From positions 1 through 21,634 of the IMG/VR virus record IMGVR_UViG_3300035183_000600: a stretch of DNA of 21,634 bases. The stretch is one strand, 5' to 3'. Shown one piece after another: positions 8,282-15,507 of this stretch. Numbering within the stretch: position 1 is the stretch's first letter; each line of letters opens with the position of its first letter. This DNA is from a virus. Below the pieces are notes generated by a model. That model was given only the letters and a program-made list of their open reading frames with translations. It was not told the origin of the DNA and ran no database searches. A program made the position numbers and the translations under genes.

Positions 8282-8944
8282 CTATGGATTGTTACACTCT
8301 GTGATTGTCACTTGATAATTCCCGACGCCGCTCGACATGTTGAGCTCAGCGCCAGCAGCATCGCAGTTGATCGTTATGCGCGTCAGATTCTGATTCGGCG
8401 GCAACAGATGCACAAAGGAGCATGCCATTGCGAACGCGTCGCCATGAAGCAGCTTCTCGCGCCAAAGAATCATCTCTGTGTTCCACTGCGATCCATCATA
8501 GACTTCGTAGCGGACGGTCACCTCGATCGATTGCATCGGATCGCCTTGCACACGCATGAAGCGACCGCACATGGACCAGTGTATGCGGAGAGCAGGTTGC
8601 GACGTCGTGATCTGCAACTGCTCATCGCCTTGCATGCCGAGCACAACTTGCACATTCAGGTTGCCTATCGTGGCAGCATTGTTCCACATGCCAGGCGGCC
8701 AGTTGTCGCCATTTTGCAGTTGCCACATACCTTCGCCGCGAAGCCGCTTCCATGCAAGCGCTGGTGCGGCATTGACGGCGATATTGCGCACTTCGTTGAT
8801 CGCAGCGACAAGTGACGTCTTGTCGGTCGTCGCAAGATCGGCGAGCAATCCTGGTCTGCACTCGGAGTGAATCTCCGCATTGCGGATGAGACCAGCGTAG
8901 TGCTTGAGATCGCCGTCGTCGAGCTTGATTGCAAGGCGTGCCAT
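8282..8944 (-). CDS. Fibre-like or neck/head-associated structural protein
   Basis: 220 aa. The N-terminal part contains LATTDKTSLVAAINEVRN, a motif often seen just before the receptor or tip domain in phage fibre proteins, where it begins a trimeric coil. The C-terminal 150 residues look beta-rich (LNVQVVLGMQGDEQLQITTS, SIEVTVRYEVYDGSQWN, GVGNYQVTITE) and could form a compact knob. It lies between the small membrane proteins and the major tail protein. Its start overlaps the preceding stop by one base (TAATG). A short head or neck fibre is my preferred reading; a baseplate-independent side fibre is the alternative. Confidence 0.55.
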   Translation of the reverse strand: MARLAIKLDDGDLKHYAGLIRNAEIHSECRPGLLADLATTDKTSLVAAINEVRNIAVNAAPALAWKRLRGEGMWQLQNGDNWPPGMWNNAATIGNLNVQVVLGMQGDEQLQITTSQPALRIHWSMCGRFMRVQGDPMQSIEVTVRYEVYDGSQWNTEMILWREKLLHGDAFAMACSFVHLLPPNQNLTRITINCDAAGAELNMSSGVGNYQVTITECNNP

Positions 8945-9246
8945 TACGACTGCTGCGATCGTTTCTGCTCGAAATGCCGTCCACCGAAGAGACCGGCGAC
9001 GAATGCGATCACAGCCGTGATGCTGTCAATGAGCCAATCGGGGATGTCCACGATTTCGAGTATTCGCAGCACCTGCGCGATGGCGGCGAGGATGACTGCG
9101 AGCACTGCTTTGAGTTTGTTGTTGTTCATGGTCGTCTGTCCTGGAATCGAGATTTGATGCGGCTTCTGGGACTTCGCGAGTTTTTCGATCGCATCGAGCG
9201 TGCGATCGCGATGATCGTCGATCGGTGTTATCGGTGTGATTTCCAT
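8944..9246 (-). CDS. Small membrane protein, holin/lysis-type candidate
   Basis: 100 aa from the ATG at 9246; a GTG at 9264 would add six residues. A charged N-terminal part (about 40 residues, DDHRDRTLDAIEKLAKSQK) precedes two hydrophobic helices, about residues 44-60 (KAVLAVILAAIAQVLRIL) and 69-86 (LIDSITAVIAFVAGLFGG), and a basic tail (HFEQKRSQQS). It overlaps the preceding 56-aa membrane gene. Two adjacent small membrane genes suggest a holin with an antiholin or second holin. No spanin or signal-anchor motif is clear. A shorter product starting at 9129 (MNNNKLKAV) is possible. Confidence 0.55.
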   Translation of the reverse strand: MEITPITPIDDHRDRTLDAIEKLAKSQKPHQISIPGQTTMNNNKLKAVLAVILAAIAQVLRILEIVDIPDWLIDSITAVIAFVAGLFGGRHFEQKRSQQS

Positions 9247-9398
9247 GCGCGGTACCAGCGCCACAGTGTGTACGAGATCGTTACCAATCCAGAGAGCACG
9301 ACGATGATCGGCGACACTTGCGCCGCCCAGGCTGCAATCGTCGCGATTGCGCCACCGATACTCGCGTAATCAACTCGATGCATCGCCGTGCTACTCAT
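9228..9398 (-). CDS. Very small two-helix membrane protein, probable holin
   Basis: 56 aa starting at the ATG at 9398, eight bases after the capsid gene stop; longer upstream starts would lie inside the capsid gene and are rejected. The sequence has a hydrophobic segment around YASIGGAIATIAAWAA, a second one SPIIVVLSGLVTISYTLW, and a basic C-terminus (RWYRAWKSHR). Short size, two helices and a basic tail are the usual holin pattern. The endolysin is not next to it but in the opposite late operon. No Shine-Dalgarno is obvious, so translation may be coupled to the capsid gene. Confidence 0.6.
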   Translation of the reverse strand: MSSTAMHRVDYASIGGAIATIAAWAAQVSPIIVVLSGLVTISYTLWRWYRAWKSHR

Positions 9399-9405
9399 CG
9401 CTGCG

Positions 9406-10347
9406 TTACACGTTGAGACGGATGCCTTTGATGCAGAGCGCTGCGCGTGGCGAGAGATACGCCACTTGCACGTCGATCTCAATCTGCGTGACGTAAGCGG
9501 AGCCTTGCACACCGAGGTCTTTCACTTGCACGCCGACGTTCGTCGCGAGCGAGAGATCGGTCTTCTCGCCCCACCGCACAAGATAGATGGATGTGCAGTC
9601 TGTGCTCGTTCCGACTGTTTCGGTGTTGTCGATAACAAGTCCGCTCATGTCGCGGTTGAAGCCAGCATCAATGAGCGGAACTGTCTTGTATGTGCGTAGC
9701 GTGTTGAGCTGCGCATCATCGAATGCGCTTTGAACAGAGTCGTAACGCACATGCTCTTTTTCGATCATTTCGAGCCGACCGATAAAATCGCTGTTGGCAA
9801 TGATGCAATTGCATCCGGTGTAGATCATCTGCCGGCGGAGGAACTCGAGGAACGCCGCGATTTTTTTCTTGTCGTCAGCGGGGAACTCGCCACCGTTAGC
9901 GCCGCCGAACGTCACGCTCGGCGCAGTCGTTGCCAGACCGCGGAGATGACCCGCAGCACCATCGCCATTGACGAGATCGTTGACAAGTCCACGCGAGATC
10001 GCTGATGCCTCTTGCGCGAGCTGACGTGTCCGCTCGGTACCGAGATCGTCACCGCGCCGTGCGAATGCGATGTCCGTTGCGACTTTGCCGCCGTAGATGG
10101 CAAGGGAGAATGTGTCGGTGGTGGGGTTGGCAGTCGTCGTCGAGAAGTCGCTGCCGATATCTCGCGTGCCGCCCGCAGAGCCGCTACCAGCCATGTACGG
10201 AGCATCTGCGTTGCCACGCATAGTGTACCACTGCGCGACCGACCAGATTGCGTTTTCGGCGATCATGCGATCGATGACGTAGCGAGCGAGCGTCGGGTTG
10301 TATTGCCCTTGACCATCGTCGCGAATCAGCTCTTGGAGTAGTGCCAT
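9406..10347 (-). CDS. Major capsid protein (HK97-fold type)
   Basis: 313 aa. AGGAGG lies 7 bases before the ATG. The pattern fits an HK97-type capsid protein without a large cleaved prodomain: a short helical N-arm, a glycine-rich loop (AGSGSAGGTRDIG), an E-loop-like strand (TFSLAIYGGKVATDIAFARRG), a spine-helix region (ERTRQLAQEASAISRGLVNDLVNGDG) followed by HLRGL, and A-domain-like strands near the C-terminus (GSAYVTQIEIDVQVAYLSP). It follows the scaffold gene, as usual. I see no protease gene, so a delta-domain cleavage is not expected. Confidence 0.8.
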   Translation of the reverse strand: MALLQELIRDDGQGQYNPTLARYVIDRMIAENAIWSVAQWYTMRGNADAPYMAGSGSAGGTRDIGSDFSTTTANPTTDTFSLAIYGGKVATDIAFARRGDDLGTERTRQLAQEASAISRGLVNDLVNGDGAAGHLRGLATTAPSVTFGGANGGEFPADDKKKIAAFLEFLRRQMIYTGCNCIIANSDFIGRLEMIEKEHVRYDSVQSAFDDAQLNTLRTYKTVPLIDAGFNRDMSGLVIDNTETVGTSTDCTSIYLVRWGEKTDLSLATNVGVQVKDLGVQGSAYVTQIEIDVQVAYLSPRAALCIKGIRLNV

Positions 10348-10364
10348 GGTGATGCCTCCTTGTG

Positions 10365-10898
10365 TTAGTTCGTTTGCTGCGAGAATAGTTCAGCCACTTG
10401 ATCGCGGAGCGATTTTCGCGATTGTGAACGATCGCCCTCCGGCTTGGAAGGCGCATCAGAGCTTGCTTTCAGGGGAGTCAAGTTCTTCGATGCTTCGCTC
10501 GCCGCGTCGAAATCTTTTTCGAAGAGCGCTCGCCACTTTTCGATCAGCTCTTTGTTTTGCGCCGGCAAGCGACCTTCGGCAACGAGTTTTTCGACCGCCG
10601 CATCGATCTGTTTCTGCCGCTCTTGCTTTGCACGCTCTTCGAGCGCTTTCGCGGTGTTCTCCTCTCGCTCTTTGATGCGTGCAAGCTCGGCGAGCAGACG
10701 CTTGTTTTCTTCGCCGAGCGACCGTGCAACCCGCATCAGTTCTGCGATTGCGGACTGCACGTCGTTCGATTCCGGCTTTTTGCCGCCGAGCGATTCGAGC
10801 TCTGCTTCGAGCTGCGCGCGGAGCTGCTCGAGCTCCGCTTTGCGATCGTCGGGCGCTGTGCCGATGAGTTTATCCACGAGTGCGATGAGCGATTTCAT
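10365..10898 (-). CDS. Capsid scaffolding protein
   Basis: 177 aa, first gene of the leftward late operon. It is almost entirely charged helix: a coiled coil over about residues 15-105 (KAELEQLRAQLEAELESL, ENKRLLAELARIKEREE), then VEKLVAEGRLPAQNKELIEKW and a Ser/Lys-rich end. The GRLPAQ-type segment resembles the scaffold part of Mu-like protease/scaffold proteins (gpI/Z), but no protease domain precedes it. It is located immediately before the capsid gene. Spacing to a possible SD (AAGG) is about 9 bases. Confidence 0.78.
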   Translation of the reverse strand: MKSLIALVDKLIGTAPDDRKAELEQLRAQLEAELESLGGKKPESNDVQSAIAELMRVARSLGEENKRLLAELARIKEREENTAKALEERAKQERQKQIDAAVEKLVAEGRLPAQNKELIEKWRALFEKDFDAASEASKNLTPLKASSDAPSKPEGDRSQSRKSLRDQVAELFSQQTN

Positions 10899-10927
10899 GC
10901 AACAATGCCTTCGATTGTTCGCTGCGA

Positions 10928-10956
10928 AATTCAGCGAGCAGATCGCCCCCTGTCAA
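10928..10956 (-). promoter_or_regulatory. Candidate promoter for the leftward late operon
   Basis: Minus strand: a perfect TTGACA (10956-10951), 17 bases, then a poor -10 TGAATT (10933-10928). The weak -10 next to the operator/T-tract array just upstream fits a promoter needing an activator, as Mu late promoters need C. This is a prediction. Confidence 0.45.
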
Positions 10957-10964
10957 GCCCTGCG

Positions 10965-11044
10965 TGCAGATATGCGTATTTTTTTAGGGACTCCCTGCAG
11001 ATATGCGTATTTTTTTTGGCGAGTGTGCAGATATGCATGATTTC
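10965..11044. promoter_or_regulatory. Triple operator and T-tract array between the divergent late operons
   Basis: Three repeats begin TGCAGATATGC at 10965, 10996 and 11026, spaced 31 and 30 bp, close to three helical turns. The first two continue as GTATTTTTTT(T); the third diverges after the core. The core is nearly palindromic (TGCA-GATA-TGCR). A fourth core is in the early control region. This suggests a phage regulator bound on one face of phased, probably bent DNA. The rest of 10899-11160 holds no gene I can support. Confidence 0.75.
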
Positions 11045-11160
11045 TTCGTCGTGCGCTTGCACCGCCGATTGGCGACGCGCGAATTTTGCGTGCGGCAGTA
11101 TTGCATTATCATCAGAGATGCACTGCCCGGAAATCAAGCATTGATGCGGTTTTGACGGCG

Positions 11161-11511
11161 ATGACACTCCGCGATCTCGAAGACGATCTCGTGATGACGT
11201 TGCAATCGGCGCTGCCGACGATCAACGTCATGCATGGTCGCTATGGCGATCTCAACATCTCCACGCCGGCAGTGATGGTGTATTGTGAGCCTGCGGGCTT
11301 TCTGCGCGAAGACGGTCGCTACACATCTGCGCATGTGACGATTGCAGCATGCAGCGCCGAAGGAGATGCGACCGAAAGCAAGTTCGCATCGCTCGAACTT
11401 CTGGCTCAAGCGATGGCAGCGCTTCGCCCGCCAGCCCGCTCTGCGCCTGCGTTCGACGGCTACTACGACAACATCGCCGTCGCTCTTGTCGAATACACGT
11501 TGCCACTCTGA
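11161..11511 (+). CDS. Gp37/DUF1834-like tail terminator or completion protein
   Basis: 116 aa from the ATG at 11161; an upstream TTG (11086) would add an unlike, basic extension and is not preferred. The start MTLRDLEDDLVMTLQSAL followed by a strand TPAVMVYCEPAGF and a helix KFASLELLAQAMAAL resembles the small alpha/beta tail-terminator fold, and the opening resembles Mu gp37-type proteins. It is first in the rightward head operon and overlaps the next gene by one base (TGATG). There is no clear SD. The assignment is by weak pattern and context. Confidence 0.5.
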   Translation: MTLRDLEDDLVMTLQSALPTINVMHGRYGDLNISTPAVMVYCEPAGFLREDGRYTSAHVTIAACSAEGDATESKFASLELLAQAMAALRPPARSAPAFDGYYDNIAVALVEYTLPL

Positions 11512-11843
11512 TGAGCATCAACTACGACGACATCAAGCTGCTCTTACCGTCGCACATCAAGCAATTGCTCGATCGCGACGCTGCCCTGAGAGCAAGCAAA
11601 ATCGAGGCTTGCGAGGAGATCGTCAAACGCTGGCGCAATACTACGTCGCTCACGGTCGAGGCGTGGATGTTGCAACCAATCGCATGGGTGATCGCGTACT
11701 TGTGCGATCTCAACGCAGGACAGCTCACACCAGAGTACGCCGAGCGATCGCAGCGGCAGTACCAGCAGGCACGCGAGATGTTGCTTGCGACAACGGCAGC
11801 GAAAGCAATCGGTACCGTCGGACAAATCGAAGGCATGTACTGA
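11511..11843 (+). CDS. Gp36/DUF1320-like head-tail connector
   Basis: 110 aa, starting at the ATG that overlaps the previous stop. It is all-helical: YDDIKLLLPSHIKQLLD, KIEACEEIVKRWRN, LQPIAWVIAYLCDLNAG, and YAERSQRQYQQAREMLLAT. The order of an N-terminal short helix, a helix ending in Arg-rich residues, a long hydrophobic helix with 'A.YLCDL', and a final 'RQYQQAREML' helix matches the DUF1320/gp6-type connector family of Mu-like phages. Longer in-frame starts upstream lie within the previous gene and read as noise. It overlaps the next gene by one base. Confidence 0.6.
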   Translation: MSINYDDIKLLLPSHIKQLLDRDAALRASKIEACEEIVKRWRNTTSLTVEAWMLQPIAWVIAYLCDLNAGQLTPEYAERSQRQYQQAREMLLATTAAKAIGTVGQIEGMY

Positions 11844-12397
11844 TGACATCGGCTATCGAAGAAGCACTCGGACCGAAACCGCGAAAGAACCGGAAAGCCG
11901 CTCCACGCCTACGTTTGCGGGATCGGCTTCGCATCATCAAGTACTGGAACAAGCATCCGGAGCTCGGTCCAAGCGCGATTGCCGATCTGTTCGGCATCAC
12001 GCGATCGCAAGCCCGATGGATACTCAAGCTCGAACAGGAAGGCAAGCTGCAATCTGAGATCCCGGGCATGCGGCGAAGAGCAGTCAGCACAATCCAACTG
12101 AAGAAGATGACCAGAGAAATCGATCTCGATCAAGCGCTCGAAGAGCAGCTCCGCATGTGTCTTGCCGAGCTCTCGACTGTCTCGAGCATGCCGATGCTCG
12201 AACGGATCGATCGTCTTTCGCAACTGATGCAAGTACGCAAGACCCTGCTGCAAACCAAGCTCCAGAGCCACTTGCGGCGGATCGATGCCGATGTGATCGC
12301 AACCATCATCCGCAAGTACGATCCCGAAGCAAGCGACGAAGACGTCGTGAAAATCTACCGCGCAGCAATCGAAGAGTTGAAAGCGATGCAATCATGA
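11843..12397 (+). CDS. Putative small terminase subunit with helix-turn-helix
   Basis: 184 aa. A basic N-terminus (PRKNRKAAPRLRLRDRLRII) leads into a helix-turn-helix at about residues 30-62 (HPELGPSAIADLFGITRSQARWILKLE). A helical, probably oligomerising part follows (EEQLRMCLAELSTV, LSQLMQVRKTLLQTKL). DNA-binding N-terminal and oligomerising C-terminal parts, together with position two genes before the large terminase, fit a small terminase subunit. A late transcription activator (Mor/C role) is a real alternative, since no other activator gene is visible. It overlaps the endolysin start by 4 bp. Confidence 0.6.
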   Translation: MTSAIEEALGPKPRKNRKAAPRLRLRDRLRIIKYWNKHPELGPSAIADLFGITRSQARWILKLEQEGKLQSEIPGMRRRAVSTIQLKKMTREIDLDQALEEQLRMCLAELSTVSSMPMLERIDRLSQLMQVRKTLLQTKLQSHLRRIDADVIATIIRKYDPEASDEDVVKIYRAAIEELKAMQS

Positions 12398-12894
12398 TGA
12401 CGTTCGACCGCGCAGTCGAAATCATACTCGCGCTCGAAGGCGGGCGCAGCAATCATCCGCAGGACAGCGGTGGACTGACTGTTTTCGGTATCACCGCCGA
12501 GACTGCGCGGCGACATGGTTACAACGTCGAGCACCTCACACGCGAGCAGGCGATCGCGATCTACAAGATCGATTACTGGCAAGCGATGCGGTGCGACGAT
12601 CTGCCGTCGCGATGGCGCTTGCCTGCGTTCGACGCAGCAGTGCAACATGGCGTGCGCCGCGCGACGACGATGCTGCAGCAAGCCATCAAGACGAAAGCCG
12701 ATGGCATCATCGGACCGAAGACGCTGGAAGCGGCTCGCAATGCGGGTTTGGTGGCGATCGCACGCTTCTTCTCCTACCGCATAACGCTCTATTTCGACCA
12801 CCCAAAGCGGGCGTATTTCCTCGAAGGCTGGATGCGTCGGCTCGTCACAGTTGCGACGATGATGCACTATTACGAGGACGCTGTCGATGCATAG
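12394..12894 (+). CDS. Endolysin, GH108-type lysozyme
   Basis: 166 aa cytoplasmic muramidase with no signal peptide, so it needs a holin. The N-terminus has the GH108 signature: catalytic Glu15 in LALEGG, then DSGGLTVFGITAETAR and IYKIDYWQAMRCDDLP. The C-terminal half has FDAAVQHGVRRATTMLQQA and the peptidoglycan-binding motif DGIIGPKTLEAA. Mu gp22 is in the same family. Length is typical. The gene is wedged between the probable small and the large terminase genes, overlapping both (4 bp and 8 bp). Confidence 0.92.
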   Translation: MMTFDRAVEIILALEGGRSNHPQDSGGLTVFGITAETARRHGYNVEHLTREQAIAIYKIDYWQAMRCDDLPSRWRLPAFDAAVQHGVRRATTMLQQAIKTKADGIIGPKTLEAARNAGLVAIARFFSYRITLYFDHPKRAYFLEGWMRRLVTVATMMHYYEDAVDA

Positions 12895-14395
12895 CACGCT
12901 CGACATAGCGATGCAGCGCTTCGAGCAGCGTATGTCGTTCGCGCTGCCAGGACCGCCATTCGACGAGCGCGAGCGCTCGACTCGCAGCGAGCGATTGGAG
13001 CGTGCTGCTCGTGATTACTGGTATTTCGATCGTACCTACTTCCCCGCGGCTCTCTACCAGGACGGCTATAGCAAGCCTGCACGCTTCCATCGCGACCTTG
13101 TGCGCATTGCACAGCAACCGGGCATGCATATCATCATGGCGCCGCGCAAGCATGGCAAGACGGCAACGCTGAAGAAATACATGGTATGGGCATTGCTGCA
13201 CCGCGTGCAGTTTGCGGCGATCTACGCTGCGACGATCACGACGGCAAGCAACATCCTCGACGACATCGCTACGCTCATCCGCTACAACAGCCGCATTACT
13301 GCTGACTTCCAGCCGGAGATTGTCGAATGCAACAGCGAGCAGATGACGTTCGTTGCTGGCGGCAAGATGCGCCGCGTCATCGTCGCAAGCGAGGGTCGAT
13401 CGCTGCGCGGAGCGACGATGCAATTCGGACGCCCTGAACTGCTCCTTGTTGACGACATCGAAACGCGTGCATGCTCGTTATCGAGCGAAGCTGTACAATC
13501 GCGATACTACGCGCTCAAAGAAGCCTACGCATCGCTCTCTGCCGGAGGCACTGCGATCGTGCTCGGCAACAATTTCGACGAGCGCTGCTTACTCAATCAG
13601 CTTAAGTGTGCAGTGCTGCTTCCGGAAGGCTGGACGTTGCACGAATACAATGCGTGGAGCGGCTCTGGTCCGCTCTGGCGCTCGCGCTACCCAGCGTCGA
13701 GCGAAGCAGAGTTGCGCGCGATGCTCAAGGTGAGCGACGAGTCCGAGTGGCTCGCCGACTACCAGCAAGAGCCGGCACCACCGGAAGGAACAATCTTCCC
13801 GCGCGAGCATCTGGTCACCTACAGCGGCAAGCTGCCGAGCGATGCGCGTGGCGTGGTCTATTGCGATCCCAACCTTGCCAAGCGTGGGCGTGGCGACACG
13901 ACCGCAATGGTAGCGCTGCTCTACTCGCCGAGCACCGATCGCTACTACATCCCGGACGTACGATGCCGATCGTACTCGCAAGCATCGGAGCTGCTCGACG
14001 ATCTGCTCGCTTTGAGGCGCTACTCTCCAATTATCGGCTTTGATGGCAACGTTGCGCAAGAGTCGTTTTGGACACAACTAGTCCGCGACTGGTGTCGCAT
14101 TCGCGGCGAGTCGTATCCGGCGATCATCTATTGCAGGTACAAGGTTGACGAGCTCGCGAAAAATGCAAGTGTGCTCTGGTGCGACGAACGAATCATGATC
14201 AACGAGCAACTGCTCGCAAACGTAGAGGGGAAGCGCTTTCTGACGCAGGTACTCGCTTTTGCGGGCAAGCAATCGGGACGCCACGACGATGCCGCCGATG
14301 CGCTCATCTGCGCAATCGAGCTGCTACATGAGCGCAGACCTGCATCGCGCACACGTTACGCCACGAGTATCATCACCGACTACTACGCGCTATGA
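12887..14395 (+). CDS. terL: Terminase large subunit (ATPase and nuclease)
   Basis: 502 aa DNA packaging motor. The ATPase half has a Walker A-type loop at 85-92 (APRKHGKT), a motif around 111-120 and Walker B at 185-192 (LLLVDDIE). The RNase H-like nuclease half has acidic residues at D327 (VVYCDPNLAKRGRGDTT), D386 (IIGFDGN) and D467/D468 (RHDDAADAL), in the usual order. A Mu relative would package headful-wise from an adjacent chromosomal end. It starts within the last 8 bp of the endolysin gene and overlaps the portal start by 4 bp. It contains an internal end-motif copy at 14021-14033. Confidence 0.95.
   Translation: MHSTLDIAMQRFEQRMSFALPGPPFDERERSTRSERLERAARDYWYFDRTYFPAALYQDGYSKPARFHRDLVRIAQQPGMHIIMAPRKHGKTATLKKYMVWALLHRVQFAAIYAATITTASNILDDIATLIRYNSRITADFQPEIVECNSEQMTFVAGGKMRRVIVASEGRSLRGATMQFGRPELLLVDDIETRACSLSSEAVQSRYYALKEAYASLSAGGTAIVLGNNFDERCLLNQLKCAVLLPEGWTLHEYNAWSGSGPLWRSRYPASSEAELRAMLKVSDESEWLADYQQEPAPPEGTIFPREHLVTYSGKLPSDARGVVYCDPNLAKRGRGDTTAMVALLYSPSTDRYYIPDVRCRSYSQASELLDDLLALRRYSPIIGFDGNVAQESFWTQLVRDWCRIRGESYPAIIYCRYKVDELAKNASVLWCDERIMINEQLLANVEGKRFLTQVLAFAGKQSGRHDDAADALICAIELLHERRPASRTRYATSIITDYYAL
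14021..14033 (+). repeat. Internal copy of the end-site motif in terL
   Basis: TACTCTCCAATTA is identical over 13 bases to L2 and to the reverse complement of R2. It lies inside the nuclease-coding part, where it encodes YSPI. Confidence 0.5.
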
Positions 14396-15507
14396 TGTAC
14401 CCACAACTAAGCCAGTACAGACGCGCAGTCCAAGACGCGATCACCACCGATGATGACAAGCGCACGGTTGCGCAACTCTACGCATATCTGCGACTGTTCG
14501 AGCTGTTCTCGCCGCACATACGCGGACTAATCAATGTGCGCTCTACCGGTCTTGTCGCGCTCGACTGGATCATCAGCAATGAGGATGGCACCGTTGACGA
14601 GCGCACACAGACCGCACGCATCCTGCTCGGCAAGGCGATCGATACGATTCTTCGTCATGCATATCGGGTCGATCTCTACGGCGTGCTCGGTTTTGCGATC
14701 ATGTGGCAAAAGACTGCGATCGGCTGGAAGCCGCAACTGTCCTTGCTTCCAGCGGGGCGGCTCGAAGTGATGAGCGACGGAACGATCGCAATGCTGCCAT
14801 CGCGCTTGCGTGTACAGACAGACGACTACACCAAGATTGCCAGCGCCGACGCAGCAGCGACCAACGGCGGGATGATGATCTCGATCGGCTACCTCGAAAT
14901 CATGCGAGACGACATCTTGCGCGAATGGGCGAACTACAATCGCAAGCTCAAAGGATTGATACACGGCATCGATCGCGGCGCAAGCGAGCAAGAGCGGATG
15001 GCAGCAGAGCAGGCATTGCAACAAGCAATCCTGCACAACTACATGATCACGAGCGACCTCATTGACATCAAGCTCGATCAGCTCGCATCGAGCCAAGGCG
15101 CGCAGTCGTTCAGCGGGTTCCTCGATTACGTCAACCGCATGATCTCGATTGCGATCTGCGGTCAGGCGAACGTTAGCGATCTGCCGCAGCGAAGCGGATC
15201 GCGTGCTGCGCTCGTTGTGCAGCGCAGTATTACGCGCGACATCATCATGACCGACTCCGTCTATGCAGCGGACATGATTGGTCAGCTCATCGCGCATTAC
15301 TCGCGTCTCAACTTCGGTGGCGATCGTGGGCTGACGTTCGCATTCGACTACTCATTCGACGACGACGCCGAGACCGCATCGGTGGTGATTCGCAACGCGC
15401 TTCAAAGCGGCATCCCGCTTCGTCGCGATGAGGTCTATCGGCGGCTCGGTTACACGCAGCCGCAGGAAGGAGACGACGTCATCACTGCACTAACGCCGAC
15501 GTTCTGA
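14392..15507 (+). CDS. Portal protein, Mu gp29 (DUF935) type
   Basis: 371 aa dodecameric portal. Features of the DUF935 portal family are present: an N-terminal helical region (IRGLINVRSTGLVALDWIISNED), where Mu-type portals have 'R...V....W.I'. After it come a helix AIDTILRHAYRVDLYGVLGFAIMWQ, a strand region WKPQLSLLPAGRLEV, and a long helical crown-like part (residues about 180-290) ending in an acidic strand segment AFDYSFDDDAE. It is a little shorter than typical DUF935 portals (450-500 aa). It lies directly after terL with a 4-bp overlap. An operator-like word occurs at 14481-14492. Confidence 0.85.
   Translation: MMYPQLSQYRRAVQDAITTDDDKRTVAQLYAYLRLFELFSPHIRGLINVRSTGLVALDWIISNEDGTVDERTQTARILLGKAIDTILRHAYRVDLYGVLGFAIMWQKTAIGWKPQLSLLPAGRLEVMSDGTIAMLPSRLRVQTDDYTKIASADAAATNGGMMISIGYLEIMRDDILREWANYNRKLKGLIHGIDRGASEQERMAAEQALQQAILHNYMITSDLIDIKLDQLASSQGAQSFSGFLDYVNRMISIAICGQANVSDLPQRSGSRAALVVQRSITRDIIMTDSVYAADMIGQLIAHYSRLNFGGDRGLTFAFDYSFDDDAETASVVIRNALQSGIPLRRDEVYRRLGYTQPQEGDDVITALTPTF
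14481..14492. promoter_or_regulatory. Operator-like site in the portal gene
   Basis: CGCATATCTGCG is the same 12-mer as at 3058-3069 and fits the shared operator consensus. It is in coding sequence without a visible promoter. Confidence 0.3.

Noticed and set aside
9399-9512. Longer version of the 56-aa holin-like protein starting at 9512
   Set aside because: It would read within the capsid gene in another frame and give a basic, Ser-rich leader. The ATG at 9398 just after the capsid stop is more natural.
10965-11044. Three regularly spaced repeats considered as a tiny CRISPR array
   Set aside because: Spacing is 30-31 bp between repeat starts with only about 9-bp gaps, the core recurs singly in the early control region, and no cas gene is present. 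Operators fit better.
11086-11160. TTG-started N-terminal extension of the first rightward late gene
   Set aside because: The extra residues are basic and Cys-containing, unlike the domain that follows; the ATG at 11161 gives a compact terminator-like protein.
11349-11510. Upstream in-frame extension of the connector gene
   Set aside because: The translation is Arg-rich noise overlapping the previous gene. The ATG at 11511 overlaps the preceding stop and begins a sensible helical protein.
11843-12397. Helix-turn-helix protein as a Mor/C-type late activator
   Set aside because: Not excluded, but position beside the large terminase and the oligomerising C-terminal part favour a small terminase; kept only as an alternative.
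12887-14284. Antisense and alternate-frame open frames across terL (12355-12906, 12845-13423, 13589-14077 and others)
   Set aside because: They overlap a gene with complete ATPase and nuclease motifs; none has a start signal or recognisable domain.
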